Numbered from the stretch's first letter, positions 36,715 to 47,299 are shown. The stretch: 64,000 nt of DNA from Micrasema longulum (GCA_022494885.1 JAGVSM010004242.1:1-64000), one strand, 5' to 3'. The notes: generated by a model not told the origin, from the sequence alone. Program-made: numbers and translations.

Positions 36715-37110
36715 AAAATGGATGGCTAGGCATTTACGGGGCTTATGACCTGTCAGTGACTAGTTTCAAAGACCAAATTAGACACTGTGTAACATTTTCT
36801 ATTCTGTCCATGTTAAAATCACATTTTTGAACTCTTCCATCTGTTGACTTTTATGAAGTGAAGATCTTGAACTTTTAAAAACTTAAAATATTTCAAAGTC
36901 AAGAGATAATCAATGTAATTTTTTTCATTTCCAAAAACACAACAATATCTTTTATTTTTCTTCATTTATAAAGTCGAATATTTAAAAACCAAATTTTTCA
37001 CAACAGAGAGGGAAGTTTGTAAAGAAAAAAAGCTGAAACCTTTAAAGATGTAGAGGAGATTCATCTGGTTGAATTATTTCACCTACCAGGGAAGGCTTGA
37101 AAATATTCAT
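36715..37110 (+). repeat. FB dispersed repeat, copy 2, interrupted
   Basis: The blocks GGGGCTTATGACCTGTCAG, GACACTGTGTAACATTTTC and CCATCTGTTGACTTTTATG are followed by about 165 bp of foreign AT-rich sequence (about 36880-37045). The family then resumes with AGCTGAAACCTTTAAAG, GAGATTCATCTGGTTGAA, TTTCACCTACCAGG and GGCTTGAAAATA. It appears to have been split by a later insertion. Confidence 0.7.
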
Positions 37111-37639
37111 CAATTTGTTTACCAGTTAGTTAAATCAGCAATGTTTTGCGTTTGTGTTTATAATTGTAGTCTAGTTTTTCTACAAACATTTGTACATATT
37201 TTCAAAAGTTTTCCATTCGTCAAATACCATTGTCCAAATAATTTATTATGCTCAAACCTCAATATCGTCCATGATTAAATATGCACATTTTATATGACTC
37301 CTTAACAAACGGACTTCTGTTGAATATCGTATTTGAGCGCTCTCGTAAAATAGAGCTACCATTTCAGAATTCAAAAAAGCTGAAGAAACGTTTTCCATTG
37401 AAGCTTATACTCACGACCCAAGTCCCGTGAGGTCTCTCGCTTCTTTCTGCAAACGAATAAGAATATTGCTCAAAAATCCCAAGGGCGAAGTTTTATTAAA
37501 TTTAGATGGTAATTTATCAAATTTGTAAATACTAAACGTTAACTCATCACAGAACATTATATTCAGTAATTCGGAATAATCCTATAAGGATATTAATGGT
37601 TTTATATGAATTTGCATATTAATTAAGTTCTTGATAAAT
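37111..37639. other. AT-rich stretch, nothing recognised
   Basis: No supported feature seen. Confidence 0.4.
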
Positions 37640-38062
37640 TTTACTGTATTTTTATTTATTTTTTTTAATATTTTTTTTAAATTTATTTTTTTTACAATTT
37701 TAAAAAAACCCGTTAGGGTTACATTAGAAATTTAATATTGTCTAGTCATTTTATGTCTCGTCTAGTCTAGTTAGTTCAGTCATCATGTGCTTTTTCAGAT
37801 TGATTTTAAATTTGTCTCCATTAAAAGTTTTCAAGTAGTAAGGTAGGTCGTTGTAGTGTTTAAGTCCATTATGTAGTATTTTTGACTGTCCTGTGTTTGT
37901 AATTGCTTTTTCAATATGATAGTGTTGTTGTTGTCTGGTGTTATACACAATTTTTAAGGTCTCAATTTTAGTCAAGTAGTTTATGTCAAACTGGTGTGTT
38001 TTTTTGTACAGTTCAGTCGCAGAGGTCAGGTAGGGTAGGTTGTGTGTTAGTTAAAGAATTTA
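37640..38062 (-). mobile_element. LINE C-terminus, open reading frame preserved
   Basis: The minus strand is open from about 38060 to 37751: NLPYLTSATELYKKTHQFD, INYLTKIETLKIVYNTRQQ, HYHIEKAITNTGQSK, NGLKHYNDLPYYLKTF, then FKINLKKHMMTELTRLDET and a stop. This is the closing domain of a Jockey/CR1-like ORF2. It has no internal stop over 100 codons, so it is fairly recent. A GGGTTTTTTT block and an A-rich tail follow to about 37640. It is 5' truncated at about 38062, next to an FB copy. Confidence 0.85.
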
Positions 38063-38129
38063 ATTTGTTGTCTTTGTATTCTTGTTATGTCTGTCTTGTT
38101 ACCAGTTCCCTAGACGCCTAGATGCCTAG

Positions 38130-38690
38130 ACTTCTATATTACCTTCTCTTAAATGTCTGTTGTAATATGTTAATATAAACAGCTCCCCAGGGAGTTGAAT
38201 CCAGTTCTTGTCTACAAAAATTTGAACAAACTCAAAATATTGTTGATAAATTACCTGGTCCATGAAGAGGTATAGAAATTGAAAAAATAATATTTTCAGG
38301 CGTTGCCTGAAATATGTAGGTGAAATAATTCAATTGGATGAAAACTCAAAATATTGTTGATAAATTACCTGGTCCATGAAGAGGTATAGAAATTGAAAAA
38401 ATAATATTTTCAGGCGTTGCCTGAAATATGTAGGTGAAATAATTCAATTGGATGAATCTCACCCGCATAAATAAAGGTTTCAGCTCTTTAACTTCACAAA
38501 CATCAACAGATGAAAGAATTGAAGGAATATAGATGTTCAAATATAAGCAGAATGGTGAATGTTACACAGTGTGTAAAGTGGCCACTTAAACCAGCCATTG
38601 ACAGGTCATAAGCCCTGTAGATGCCTTGACTTCTATATTACCTTCACTTAAATGTTCTTCATGTCTGTTGTAATATATTTAAATAAATGG
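38130..38690 (-). repeat. FB dispersed repeat, copy 3, with an internal duplication
   Basis: In reverse orientation the copy carries ACACAGTGTGTAAAGTGGCC (about 38562-38581), CCATTGACAGGTCATAAGCC, CATCAACAGATGAAAG and GGCGTTGCCTGAAATATG, plus CTCCCCAGGGAG near the other end (about 38183). GACTTCTATATTACCTTC occurs at both ends (near 38129 and 38629). The copy is enlarged by a perfect 114-bp tandem duplication listed separately. Confidence 0.8.
38228..38456. repeat. Perfect 114-bp tandem duplication (two copies)
   Basis: 38228-38342 is identical to 38342-38456 as far as I can read. The units contain the FB block with GGCGTTGCCTG. The surrounding family is diverged, so an exact repeat here must be very recent or an assembly artefact. 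Confidence 0.9.
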
Positions 38691-39004
38691 ATAATGGGGC
38701 TAGGTTGAAGTCTCATTTACCAAACCAATATTGAATCAACTGCTCCACAAATGTATGGTTTATATTATGTTTTTATTTTTTTTTTGTGCGTTTTATACCA
38801 TAAATAACAAAGGTGTAAATAAATTAAATATAAACTTAAATACATCGTGTTTAAAACTGTCTGAACATTTTGTTAATTATCACTGAATATTGTAAATTGT
38901 TAGGTGTCCTCGGCACGGGTAACCCCAGTGAGGTCACATTATTTTTATTATGAACCTTTGTTTATAATAGAAAAAGAATAAACTTAAAAATAAATAAAAT
39001 AATT
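38691..39004. other. AT-rich stretch
   Basis: CGGCACGGGTAACCCCAGTG near 38910 is the only GC-rich patch. Nothing is recognised. Confidence 0.35.
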
Positions 39005-39270
39005 AATGTTATTAAATATTTGTATATAACCAATTACTGACTTTTCTATGTCTACAGGTTTAGAAATGTACCCGTCTCTTCGTCAGGACACCAATTAAAC
39101 CAACATGCAAACCAACATGCAAAACCCGCTATACACCTTCACCACAGTTGTTGCGCATGTTAGTTTGCATGTTGGTTTAATTGGTGTCCTGACAAAGAGA
39201 CGGGTACGTCTCGAAACCGGTAAACATATAAAAGTCAGCCAGTGGTTATATACAAATATTTAATAACATT
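39005..39270. repeat. 266-bp inverted-repeat element with paired hammerhead-like cores
   Basis: The arms 39005-39120 and 39155-39270 are reverse complements, perfect over the outer 28 bases and with scattered changes inside. The loop (39121-39154) is 34 bases. Each arm carries TCTCTTCGTCAGGACACC or its reverse complement. The outer flank continues as the block also found at 2866-2950. The left arm also matches 63250-63345 and, more weakly, 56338-56440. No coding sequence is present. It is a foldback element whose arms hold hammerhead-type motifs (see next entry). Confidence 0.85.
39189..39221 (+). ncRNA. Hammerhead-ribozyme-like core
   Basis: CTGACAA (one change from CUGANGA) is followed by GAGAC-GGGTAC-GTCTC, a clean 5-bp stem with a 6-base loop, then GAAAC and CGGT. 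This is the spacing of hammerhead cores: CUGANGA, stem II, GAAA, stem III. The opposite arm has CTGACGA intact (minus strand, about 39080-39086) but TAAA in place of GAAA. I cannot identify the cleavage dinucleotide or stem I, so activity is not claimed. Hammerheads with very short stem III are known in Penelope-like elements and some arthropod satellites. Confidence 0.5.
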
Positions 39271-39994
39271 TATTTAAATGTTTGACCACAAAGATAATGC
39301 TTTAAATATAAATAAAATAAGCCAACGGTTTTGAAAAAAATATATATCATCTATTCTCAGCACGAGAAATGTATGACAGGTCTTAATCGTACTAATCGGG
39401 AATTAATATGTCAATCCTAGTCCCTGTTATCTCTTGATAATATCTTATGTATTGTATGCATGCATTTGTGCAAATCACTGTGCATAATATGTAATTACCA
39501 AGGGCGTCAAAGGAAGTACTAGCTTATTCGATATCTATAATATATGTTTGACAATGTATTTAACGTGGCGAATTACGGAAACTGCTGTAATAATAGACGT
39601 TCATCTAAAACTGGTTTCAAAGATAATGAACATAATCTTGATTTGGTTATTCATCTATTATGCCTTACACATTTCAAGATAAGATGCATTTATAAATAGG
39701 TACTCCGCATGGATGCATTTAAAAATCAATATTTCAAAAACCCATATATGTACAACTTTATGCCTTGATGCCAAAAATCCCCCAACTCTGTCAAACCGAG
39801 TCAGGAAAGGGTCAAGAGTTTCAACTAATTGGGAGTATATGTTACGGATACTGCTATACTTGAACTAATTCAAATTCAAATACCTGGTAAGTGCACTAGA
39901 AGTAAAGATTTTTTTTTTGTAATTATTCTTGAACCAACTTCGAAATGCATTTACCCATATCCAGGATACACAGGTATAGAAAAAAAAAGAAAAA
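39271..39994. other. AT-rich stretch, nothing recognised
   Basis: 39320-39345 still resembles the outer flank of the inverted-repeat element. Further on, a frame opening near 39829 has no family character. Confidence 0.35.
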
Positions 39995-40790
39995 AAAAGA
40001 TATTTTCAATACTACGATCATCACGCCATTTCCTCGTAGGGGTAGTAAGAGAGAATGAACCGCCACACACGTCTCTCCTGGCATATATTCCTAGCTTCTT
40101 CCATATTCATACATCTTGTCATACATGCCTTTCGGTTCTGTCTAATTTTGACATGACTAGACTTAAAATTTTGGTTTATCTGATTCATTTTTGCCATATT
40201 TATTTTTCTTATAAACCCTTTCTTAATCTTATCAATTATACTTGACTCAGATTTATACTCTCGCCTGATTTCATTATTTGTAACCCTGTCATACATTGAT
40301 TTTCCACATATTCATCTAAGCTATCGCATTTTAACCGCGTTCACTCGGCTTTCATCCTTTCTCTGCCAGTATCATGTTTCACTTTTAAATATAAGTATTG
40401 GGACTAAAACTTCGTTGTGCACTGCCAGCTTAGCTTGGATTGACATATTTGATTAGCAATTACTGTGCTAAGTGCTCCATTTATTTTGTTGCCCTTATTC
40501 ATTCTCTTTTCAACATCTTTTTCTTTTCTACATATCTTGAAAAAATGCTCCCCAGATACACAAATTATTCTACAAGTTCAAGACATTCGTTGTTTACATG
40601 CATTATGCAGTTAGTAACCTAACCTCCCTTTTCAAATACCATAACTTTTGACTAACTTTCGTTCATCGCCAATTCACTCTCCAGACATACATCATACATT
40701 CTAGAAATTATTTGTTGCAAATCAAATCCTTGCTGCTTGCTAGCATATTTTCAAAACAAACTCTGTTAATGCAGTAAAATGTATACTCAC
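39995..40790 (-). mobile_element. LINE ORF2 post-catalytic region
   Basis: The minus strand reads, in changing frames, QGFDLQQIISRMYDVCLES, AMNESKSKVMVFEK, IMHVNNECLELVE, FVYLGSIFSRYVEKKKDVEK, RMNKGNKINGALSTVIANQ, then VHNEVLVPIL, KDESRVNAVKMR, and finally RKACMTRCMNMEEARNICQ with ERRVWRFILSYYPYEE at about 40025-40110. The order is that of an insect LINE after its YADD box. Copies of the last part occur at about 45785-45910 and perhaps 5285-5345. Only a handful of frameshifts and stops break it. Confidence 0.85.
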
Positions 40791-41726
40791 TCGTTACCTT
40801 TTAGAAAAGTAATGAATTTATTAAAAACAAATTGTTAAATTTAACTTTGTTTTCTTGGATACGTTTTTTAGTTTTTTCCTTTTTATATATAGATTATTCA
40901 TTGCTGGAATTATTGCCTAATGGCAATTTCTTCCGACCAACTGATAAAATAAATGTGTTATTTAGATTATTTAGTTTTCATATTGCTCCGAAAAAATTTT
41001 TATTTATAAAGTATAATTGTAGCATTATTTTTCTTTTTCATTATTACCTAGTTAAAAACTAGCCACTTTATGTTCTATTTTCAACCTACTTTGCTATATA
41101 TATAATAAGAACATAAAAACTTCTCACATTTATTGTTATCTTTTATTTGTCATCTTAAATATGTTATGTTTCTTTTGTACTTTTTTTGTTTTTTTTATTA
41201 TGTTTTACTTTCACTTAGTTGTTTAGTTTTACTTCTTCTACTTTATTTCATATTATCTATTATATAATGAATTGATTACTGTTACTGTTGTGATTATTTC
41301 TGTAAAACATTTTATTGTAGAATGTTCTCTGAACCATTGATATATAAATAAATAAATAATAGCAGCTTCAAAAAGTACTGAGTGCGGAGTGCGGCTATGA
41401 ATAGCAGGCGCCAATTCACCAGTATGAAGGCTGTTTTAAGATCGGATATTTACTGAGTGAAAACTAAATGCTGCCTATACAACGCCTACATAACACTTAT
41501 TCTACGCGAATGGTAGCTCCTAACTAGATCCATAAACAGCAAACTTCTTAATTTTGATCCTTTTTCTATGATTGCTGGGTATTTTAAATTGACCATGTTT
41601 TTATATTGAAATTTTTGTATTAATTTTTTCGTGTTATGAATGCATTGAAATATTTTTGTAATATACATAAACGTTTATAAAATATTTAAATTGAAATTGA
41701 TATAGATAACAAATAAAAAATAAATT
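40791..41726. other. AT-rich stretch with retroelement-tail features
   Basis: About 40905-40945 holds the TTGCC-TAAT-GGCAATTTCTTCC block shared with 11.35 and 55.5 kb. 41240-41362 looks like a LINE 3' UTR ending in (AAAT)n. 41380-41420 is GC-richer (TGCGGAGTGCGGC) without assignment. Confidence 0.4.
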
Positions 41727-41997
41727 GCCTACGGTATTTTTCCAACTATGACTCATTGCCTACGGTATTATTTCCACTATGACACATTTCTGCAGTATTT
41801 ATTCCACTAAGACAAATAACTTACAGTAGTTAACGCACTGTAACACATTGCCATAGTATTTTTTCAACTATGACATATTGCCAACGATATTTTTTCCATT
41901 ACTTATACCAGATTACCTACAGTACATTTTACACTAGGACGGTATTTTTTCAACTATGCTAGACGGGCTACATAATTTTTTTCACTTTGTATACTGC
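41727..41997. repeat. Minisatellite, period about 31 bp, about nine diverged units
   Basis: Units of the type GCCTACGGTATT / TTTCCACTATGACACATT repeat head to tail. The first two (41727-41757 and 41758-41788) are the most alike; later ones diverge and the seventh is short. It is not a CRISPR: units abut with no unique spacers. Confidence 0.85.
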
Positions 41998-42597
41998 TTT
42001 AAATTATTTTGCCACAGTGCTTCAATATATTTTTATTACAACGTGCAACGGCAACGGTTAGGACATTAGTAGATCACAAGTTAATCCTTAGGGATTTAAG
42101 TAACGAGATTATTCATGCGTATACAGATCTTGCGTGACGTGTTAAAATGCTTCAAATATTCACAAACCACTGAATATTTTCCTTAACATCATAGGACATG
42201 TACGTTACACGTGAACAAATATTGACAAAAAACCCTAGAATCACCAATATTTAAACAAAACCTTTCATTTGAAATTAACAGAAAGTTATTCTGTATATTC
42301 ATTCTGCCATTCATCGGTTTTATTAACACTGTAAAAGGGGAACATTAAATTTTGTGCCTTTAAAATTTGTATCAAGTAATATAAATGAAAATAAATTTAA
42401 AAAATTTTATATTGAATAAATTTCTTTCTCTTAAAGTCAACCTGGATTTCATAATGTTATTCCGGTATATTCGTTTGTTTTTTTTTTTTAATTAACTGTT
42501 TTTTTTTTTTAAATAATTATTTTCTTTATTTTAAAATAAATATTGTAAAGTTATGCCTAGTAGGAGAAGACCCGTGCTGAGGCAGACTTACAAATAT
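41998..42597. other. AT-rich stretch, nothing recognised
   Basis: No supported feature seen. Confidence 0.4.
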
Positions 42598-42850
42598 GTT
42601 TGCACACACTCACGTGTGCACCCTTATAAACATTCATACACATACACATATACATACGCGTACATACACACATGCACGTACATACACACATTAACATGTT
42701 TAAATACATACACATACACATACCCACATAAATATTAATACATACATACACACACATACACATAAACACCCTTATATAAACATACATACATACACATATA
42801 TATACACATACATATATATATATACAAATACGCACACGTATATGTATATT
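42598..42850. repeat. Long (CA/TA)n compound microsatellite
   Basis: About 250 bp of ACAC, ATACAC, ACATAC and finally TATATA units. It creates open frames on both strands (42553-42738 plus, 42557-42874 minus) with low-complexity Tyr/Thr/His or Cys/Met/Val translations, which are not genes. Confidence 0.9.
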
Positions 42851-43635
42851 TATAAATTTTATCCTTCTTGTCATTGTATTGTTAAGTGTTTAAATTGTCG
42901 TGGGTAGTATTTATATTAATATAACTTACCTTGCAATGTAGTTTAATAAGATTTTAGTTTCTTTTCTTCCTAAATTAATTAGTTTCTAGTTTTACGAAAC
43001 TGTTAATATTGTATGTTTTGTTACAAAAGTATATTTTTAATGAACTTTGTCTGTTTATTTACTTAAACAATCTGTTAATTATATTTTGATAAAAGAGCGC
43101 GAAGTAGCTCAAAAACCAGCAATTTATTAAAAAAAAACGCGAGTGGTTAAAAACGAAGTTTTCTTGTTATAATTTTAAATCGTCCGTTCCCGTGACGTAT
43201 CTGGCGTTGCGAATTGCAGTTAATCAATTTACATCTCGGCAACTGCTAAAATATTACCACGATTTTTATGTAATCGAGGTATATTACATAATTCAAAATG
43301 AAATATTTTGTCCATTAACATCTCCAAAAATGACATATATCAAGTACCCTGAGAAAAATATATAAAACATTCGATTAAGTGAAAAACATGTAATTATATT
43401 TTATCACTTAGGAAGAAAAAACAGATATAATTTGAATAAGATGAAAAAAAGCAGTGATTATCAGGCGATCATTTACTCAACTCCGGTTACCATACATTAA
43501 CTCAAGGGAGTTTTTTTAACAATGTATGTTAAAGGTTTATTTTATTTACAGTCCTTCTCAGAACAAGTTTCCTTATTAAGGAGGATTCTTAAATTTCATT
43601 TGTATAAAAAATATTTTATTCAGCAAATAAAAATA
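42851..43635. other. AT-rich stretch, nothing recognised
   Basis: 43095-43220 has slightly higher GC. No family or shared repeat was seen. Confidence 0.4.
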
Positions 43636-43795
43636 ATCGGGTTGTGGTCCCGTGGCTAGTGTTGCGGACGAGCCAAGTGTTGCGGACGGGACGGAGGTCC
43701 GAGGTTCAAACCCCACTCTATCCCAACTTGATTTCCATTTTCTAATAGTGAGTTATTTACAACTCGTTGAAAATGGCCACCAAAATTGAAATATT
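43636..43795 (+). mobile_element. SINE-C copy with a duplicated head segment
   Basis: The head starts ATCGGGTTGTGGTCCCGTGG with CTAGTGTTGCGGACG. An 18-bp piece around GTTGCGGACG is repeated (about 43661 and 43679), lengthening the anticodon arm. The B box reads GAGGTTCAAACCCC near 43701-43714. The body runs TCTATCCCAACTTGATTTCC, CTAATAGTGAGTTATTTAC and ACTCGTTGAAAATGGCCACC. Other copies lie at 14.4, 21.6, 46.0 and 60.0 kb. Confidence 0.8.
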
Positions 43796-43984
43796 AGGGT
43801 TAATTATAAAATTGCTAATATTTCTTTAAAAAAAAAAAACATGATCAAAATAATGATTAACCAGAAAATTTGTGCTTCACATATAAATTTTATGTTCGTT
43901 GGTAAGCTTGGCAAAAGTTTGATTTATTTTTATTTTATTTAAATACCTACTGGTTATTTTACTGATTCCCCAATTAATTGATTT

Positions 43985-44060
43985 GGTTTATTTATCAGCA
44001 ACCCTCTTTCCGGTCCCAGTGGTTGACACGGCGTTGCATTTGTAAACCAAATGTTAAATA
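43985..44060 (+). repeat. Dispersed repeat block, partner at 34380-34445
   Basis: GTTGCATTTGTAAACCAAATG lies after a CTTTCCGGTCCCAGTGGTTG block. See the partner entry. The family is not identified. Confidence 0.5.
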
Positions 44061-44167
44061 TTTTAACCGTCGTCGGTTACATGCTGTTTATGTGATTATT
44101 CCTACACTTTAGGTGCCAGTTCAGAAACAATGAAATATTGCAGTTTCAAAAACTTTTATAATCAATG

Positions 44168-44255
44168 TTTCACGTCCACCTTGCTAAGAATCGAATCCAA
44201 GAACTCAAAATTGGTAAGCAAACGCGTTTACCACTACACAACGAGGCGGACTCGT
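44168..44255 (-). mobile_element. SINE-A copy, head only
   Basis: Reversed head: CCACTACACAACGAGGCGG (A-box side, about 44232-44250), AATCGAATCC as a mutated B box, and TTTCACGTCCACC as the start of the body. The open frame that covers it on the plus strand is only an antisense reading. Confidence 0.7.
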
Positions 44256-44902
44256 CTCCAGTCGATTTATTTTTAGGATTTTCACCTGAGAGACATCGTG
44301 TCGAAAACACTCGTCCGGGTTTCTGGTTATGTACCATATACTTCATTTGTCTGGATCTAGATACTTGGTTTTTTAGTTAAGATATATAAAAACATATCCA
44401 TTCGGCAAAACATAATACTACATTATACGTTTCTTTATGAGGGAGAGAAAATAAAATTTATTAACGTCAATATCAACCGATCGTTATGCTTAGGGAATGT
44501 CATGCCGTAGAGTTTAATACATTAATTAATTCCTTCGTAGTAATGTGATTACACCGTTAATCATTCACATGTTTATCGCCTGTCAATGACAGATTTTAAC
44601 CTGTCATCTTGAAAGCTAAATTCATTTGTTGGGAAAGGATATCAATACAAATCATAAGCTTTAGTTACATTTCGCACTGAGGTTATATTCTATTATATAT
44701 AAGTTGTCTGTCTAAATAAATTGTCACTTCCTTATTCCCTCGCGTTTCTAGTTCATAATAGAAGTCTCAACTGGCATCAGTTATATATGTAAGATGTAAA
44801 AACAATGACATCAAACATACAATTCACAAGATTTTTGCGTTTCGTGCACATTTTCTAGGCTAAAAAAACTTTTACAGAATCTGAAAATCTATTAAAAATT
44901 TT
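44256..44902. other. AT-rich stretch, nothing recognised
   Basis: No supported feature seen. Confidence 0.4.
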
Positions 44903-45742
44903 GGGTGTTAAAATAAGTTCTGTCCGTTTTTTCCGAATGAACGAAAAATGAGCACAATTTAAAAAAAATAATAAACACATTGTATGTCATTTAGAACATT
45001 TTTTTCTTTTTGACAAGATATTGTTTTAGCTTTTACGATATATGTTTAATTGTATTTGATTACAAACTTTCAAAACGGAATGTCACCTAGACGAATGTTA
45101 GTATTTTTGACACCATCTTTTTGCGTTCCATCGAGGGAATAATGCGGCTCACGCTAATTGCGCAGTGTGCTAGTGAAGACGCTATGAATTTTCGACTATT
45201 CTTTTTACAATATTTTAAGTTTGTCTAAATGTTTGTAGACTGTAAAATATTGGATTCCAGACCCTCAGAAGTCATAAAGATAAACAAATAACAACAGGGA
45301 AAGATCAATATTCTCTTCTCTGAAATTTTCTCCATCCCTTTTGTAATTTATTGGACAATTATGTAAAATAATGAAGGAGAATGAATTTTCGACTTATTTT
45401 TTAAAATCATTTTAATTTTGAAAAAAACGGACGAACTTTATTTAAACACCAACAAATCATATGACAATGTATTTTTCTTTATTATTTAACAACAAAATAG
45501 TCAATAGGTTATAGCATCTTCGCGAACAGCTTTGGCAGCTGTATTCCCTCAATTGATCGTGAACAGAAAGTAGTGTCTAATATGCTAACTTTTGCCTACT
45601 TTATATTTCATTTCGAAGGCTTGAAAAAAAAAAAAAAAACTCAATTTCTTGTAAATAACATATCATTTCAAACAATTTTTTGAAACTTTTGGGACTCATT
45701 TTTTAATTTAAGAAAAAACGGACACAACATTTGTCAACACCT
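44903..45742. repeat. Tc1/mariner-like non-autonomous element with three terminal repeats
   Basis: The left terminus at 44903-44936 reads GGGTGTTAAAATAAGTTCTG then TCCGTTTTTT. Its reverse complement appears twice: at 45419-45452 (AAAAACGGACGAAC, TTTAAACACC) and at 45711-45742 (AAAAAACGGACACAAC, GTCAACACCTA). The termini border TA or TTATA. The interior repeats GAATTTTCGACT (45184 and 45384) and has no transposase frame. It is either a 550-bp element beside a half copy, or an 840-bp element with an internal terminus. Confidence 0.65.
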
Positions 45743-45784
45743 ATTATACATTTAACCTTTTGACTATTTTTTTTTAATAATATT

Positions 45785-45910
45785 AATAATGCTTTTACGT
45801 CTCGCAACTTTCACGTAAGGGTAGAAAAAGATTATGGAACGCCACACACGTTTATTCTGACTTGTACGAGAAAATTTCTATTATCCTCCAAATTCATAAA
45901 TTTTGTCTCC
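45785..45910 (-). mobile_element. LINE 3' fragment, same family as 40.0 kb
   Basis: The plus strand shows TCACGTAAGGGTAGAAAAAG, AACGCCACACACG and CCAAATTCATAAATTTTGTC. These align with TCCTCGTAGGGGTAG, ACCGCCACACACG and CCATATTCATACATCTTGTC at 40032-40118. The minus strand encodes the decayed closing codons. Confidence 0.6.
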
Positions 45911-46029
45911 AATTTTAATTGTGAAGCCTAACTTATAATAGGTGTGGCATTCACATCTAGTAACATTTCTAAGGGAACCAAATTTTGTTATGGAATAATT
46001 CATGAAAACTTACACTTGTTTCAAATCCA

Positions 46030-46166
46030 GGTTTTCGCTTCGTGGCTAGTGTCGCGGACCCATGGATCAACGTCTAAGGTTTGAACCCCACTTTACCGCA
46101 AATTTATTGCAACTTTTTATCGTGAGATATTTACAAATCGTTGGAAATGGCCCACGAAATTAAATT
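46030..46166 (+). mobile_element. SINE-C copy
   Basis: CGTGGCTAGTGTCGCGGAC (about 46041-46059) is the head. AGGTTTGAACCCCAC near 46077-46091 is the B-box region, followed by TTATCGTGAGATATTTAC and CGTTGGAAATGGCCCACG. It is moderately diverged. Confidence 0.75.
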
Positions 46167-46414
46167 ATTTTTGAATAAACTAAACGAACATGAAAGTAAC
46201 AAGCGTTTAATTAAATTTTTTTAAATACTGAATTATTTTCTAATTAATTGTTCTTATTAATTTATGAAATTAATACATAATTTTACGATAAATTTATTCA
46301 TTTTCTCATGTTTAAGTTTTAATGGGTTCTTATTTAACCATACATTGAAAAATAATTAATTATGTTTTTATAGTAATATATGAATTATGAAATTAGTTTT
46401 GCAGTCTTTTTTAC

Positions 46415-46475
46415 GTGGGAAATCCAGCCAGTCTGCAAACATTTGGACATACTCAAAATATTGCTAAACTATAAG
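46415..46475 (-). repeat. FB terminus, solo
   Basis: GGGAAATCCAGCCAGTCTGC and AACATTTGGACATACTC match the reverse of 47300-47350. Nothing more of the FB repeat adjoins. Confidence 0.55.
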
Positions 46476-47299
46476 TTTATTAAACTTTTTTTTCGCTTTG
46501 ACAATTAGAAAGCTGTATATTTAAAAGCTTCCCACGCAGTAACATCAAGTTTTTAGCCCATAAATGAGTCAAATACTAGCTGAAATGCGGTTTAAAAAAA
46601 ATATTTTTTTAAAATAAACTATGAATTAAAAATAAAAAATGTGAATTCAAACTGCTTCTGGTATCAGTTTCCTCCAAAACCTAAATGCAGTTAACCTGAT
46701 AAAATACTGCATTAGAGCTGTAATAATTACTAAAAATACCATAAGTAGCTTCTTTCAAGTTTTATTACTGCATTTAAACTGGTTTTGGGCATTTTTTTGT
46801 CTAAAGAAACGGATGCGAATTCAGAAATATGTTTTTTCTTTTATTTTAATGAATTGTATAACACGCTTTTTGAAAAATTAACCTTCTAGAAAATATTTAA
46901 AAAAAACTAATTTCTGTCAATATTATTTACTTGATTTGAATTTTTTTTTGCGTTTTTCTCCAGGATTTTCCGAGATACGGCGGTTGAGGAATTGCACGGT
47001 AGTCTTACCTTTTTATAGACGGGGTTTTTTGTGTTGCGACCCCTTTACTTTGTTGATTTTGTCTACAAGACCGGCTGTATAAATATTTTCACACCACTTT
47101 ATGGTCACAAAATATTTTGATGTAAAAAGGGTTTTCTTTATACTCTCATATCAAATATTTATTTTTAATATAATTGTTGTGTCTATGGGCACCAACATCA
47201 TGCGGACTCTCACCGGATCCACGTTTATTCGGGTTTTGCCTTCCTACGAGTGGCGCTGTATTCGAATTCAATATGGGATTACTCAAGCCTAAACGTACT
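46476..47299. other. Unassigned stretch
   Basis: 46960-47060 and 47170-47260 are GC-richer (ATACGGCGGTTGAGG; CTCACCGGATCCACG) but show no family on either strand. Confidence 0.35.

Noticed and set aside
39829..40296. 138-codon plus-strand frame
   Set aside because: Its second half is antisense to the closing codons of the minus-strand LINE at 39995-40790.
41727..41997. CRISPR array
   Set aside because: Units abut without unique spacers, and the DNA is eukaryotic.
42553..42874. Open frames of 61 and 105 codons on both strands
   Set aside because: They lie in a CA/TA microsatellite; the translations are low-complexity repeats.
44165..44380. 71-codon plus-strand frame
   Set aside because: Its first half is the antisense of a SINE-A head.
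44903..45742. Retroviral LTR
   Set aside because: The ends are inverted repeats bordering TA rather than TG...CA, and no primer-binding site is visible.
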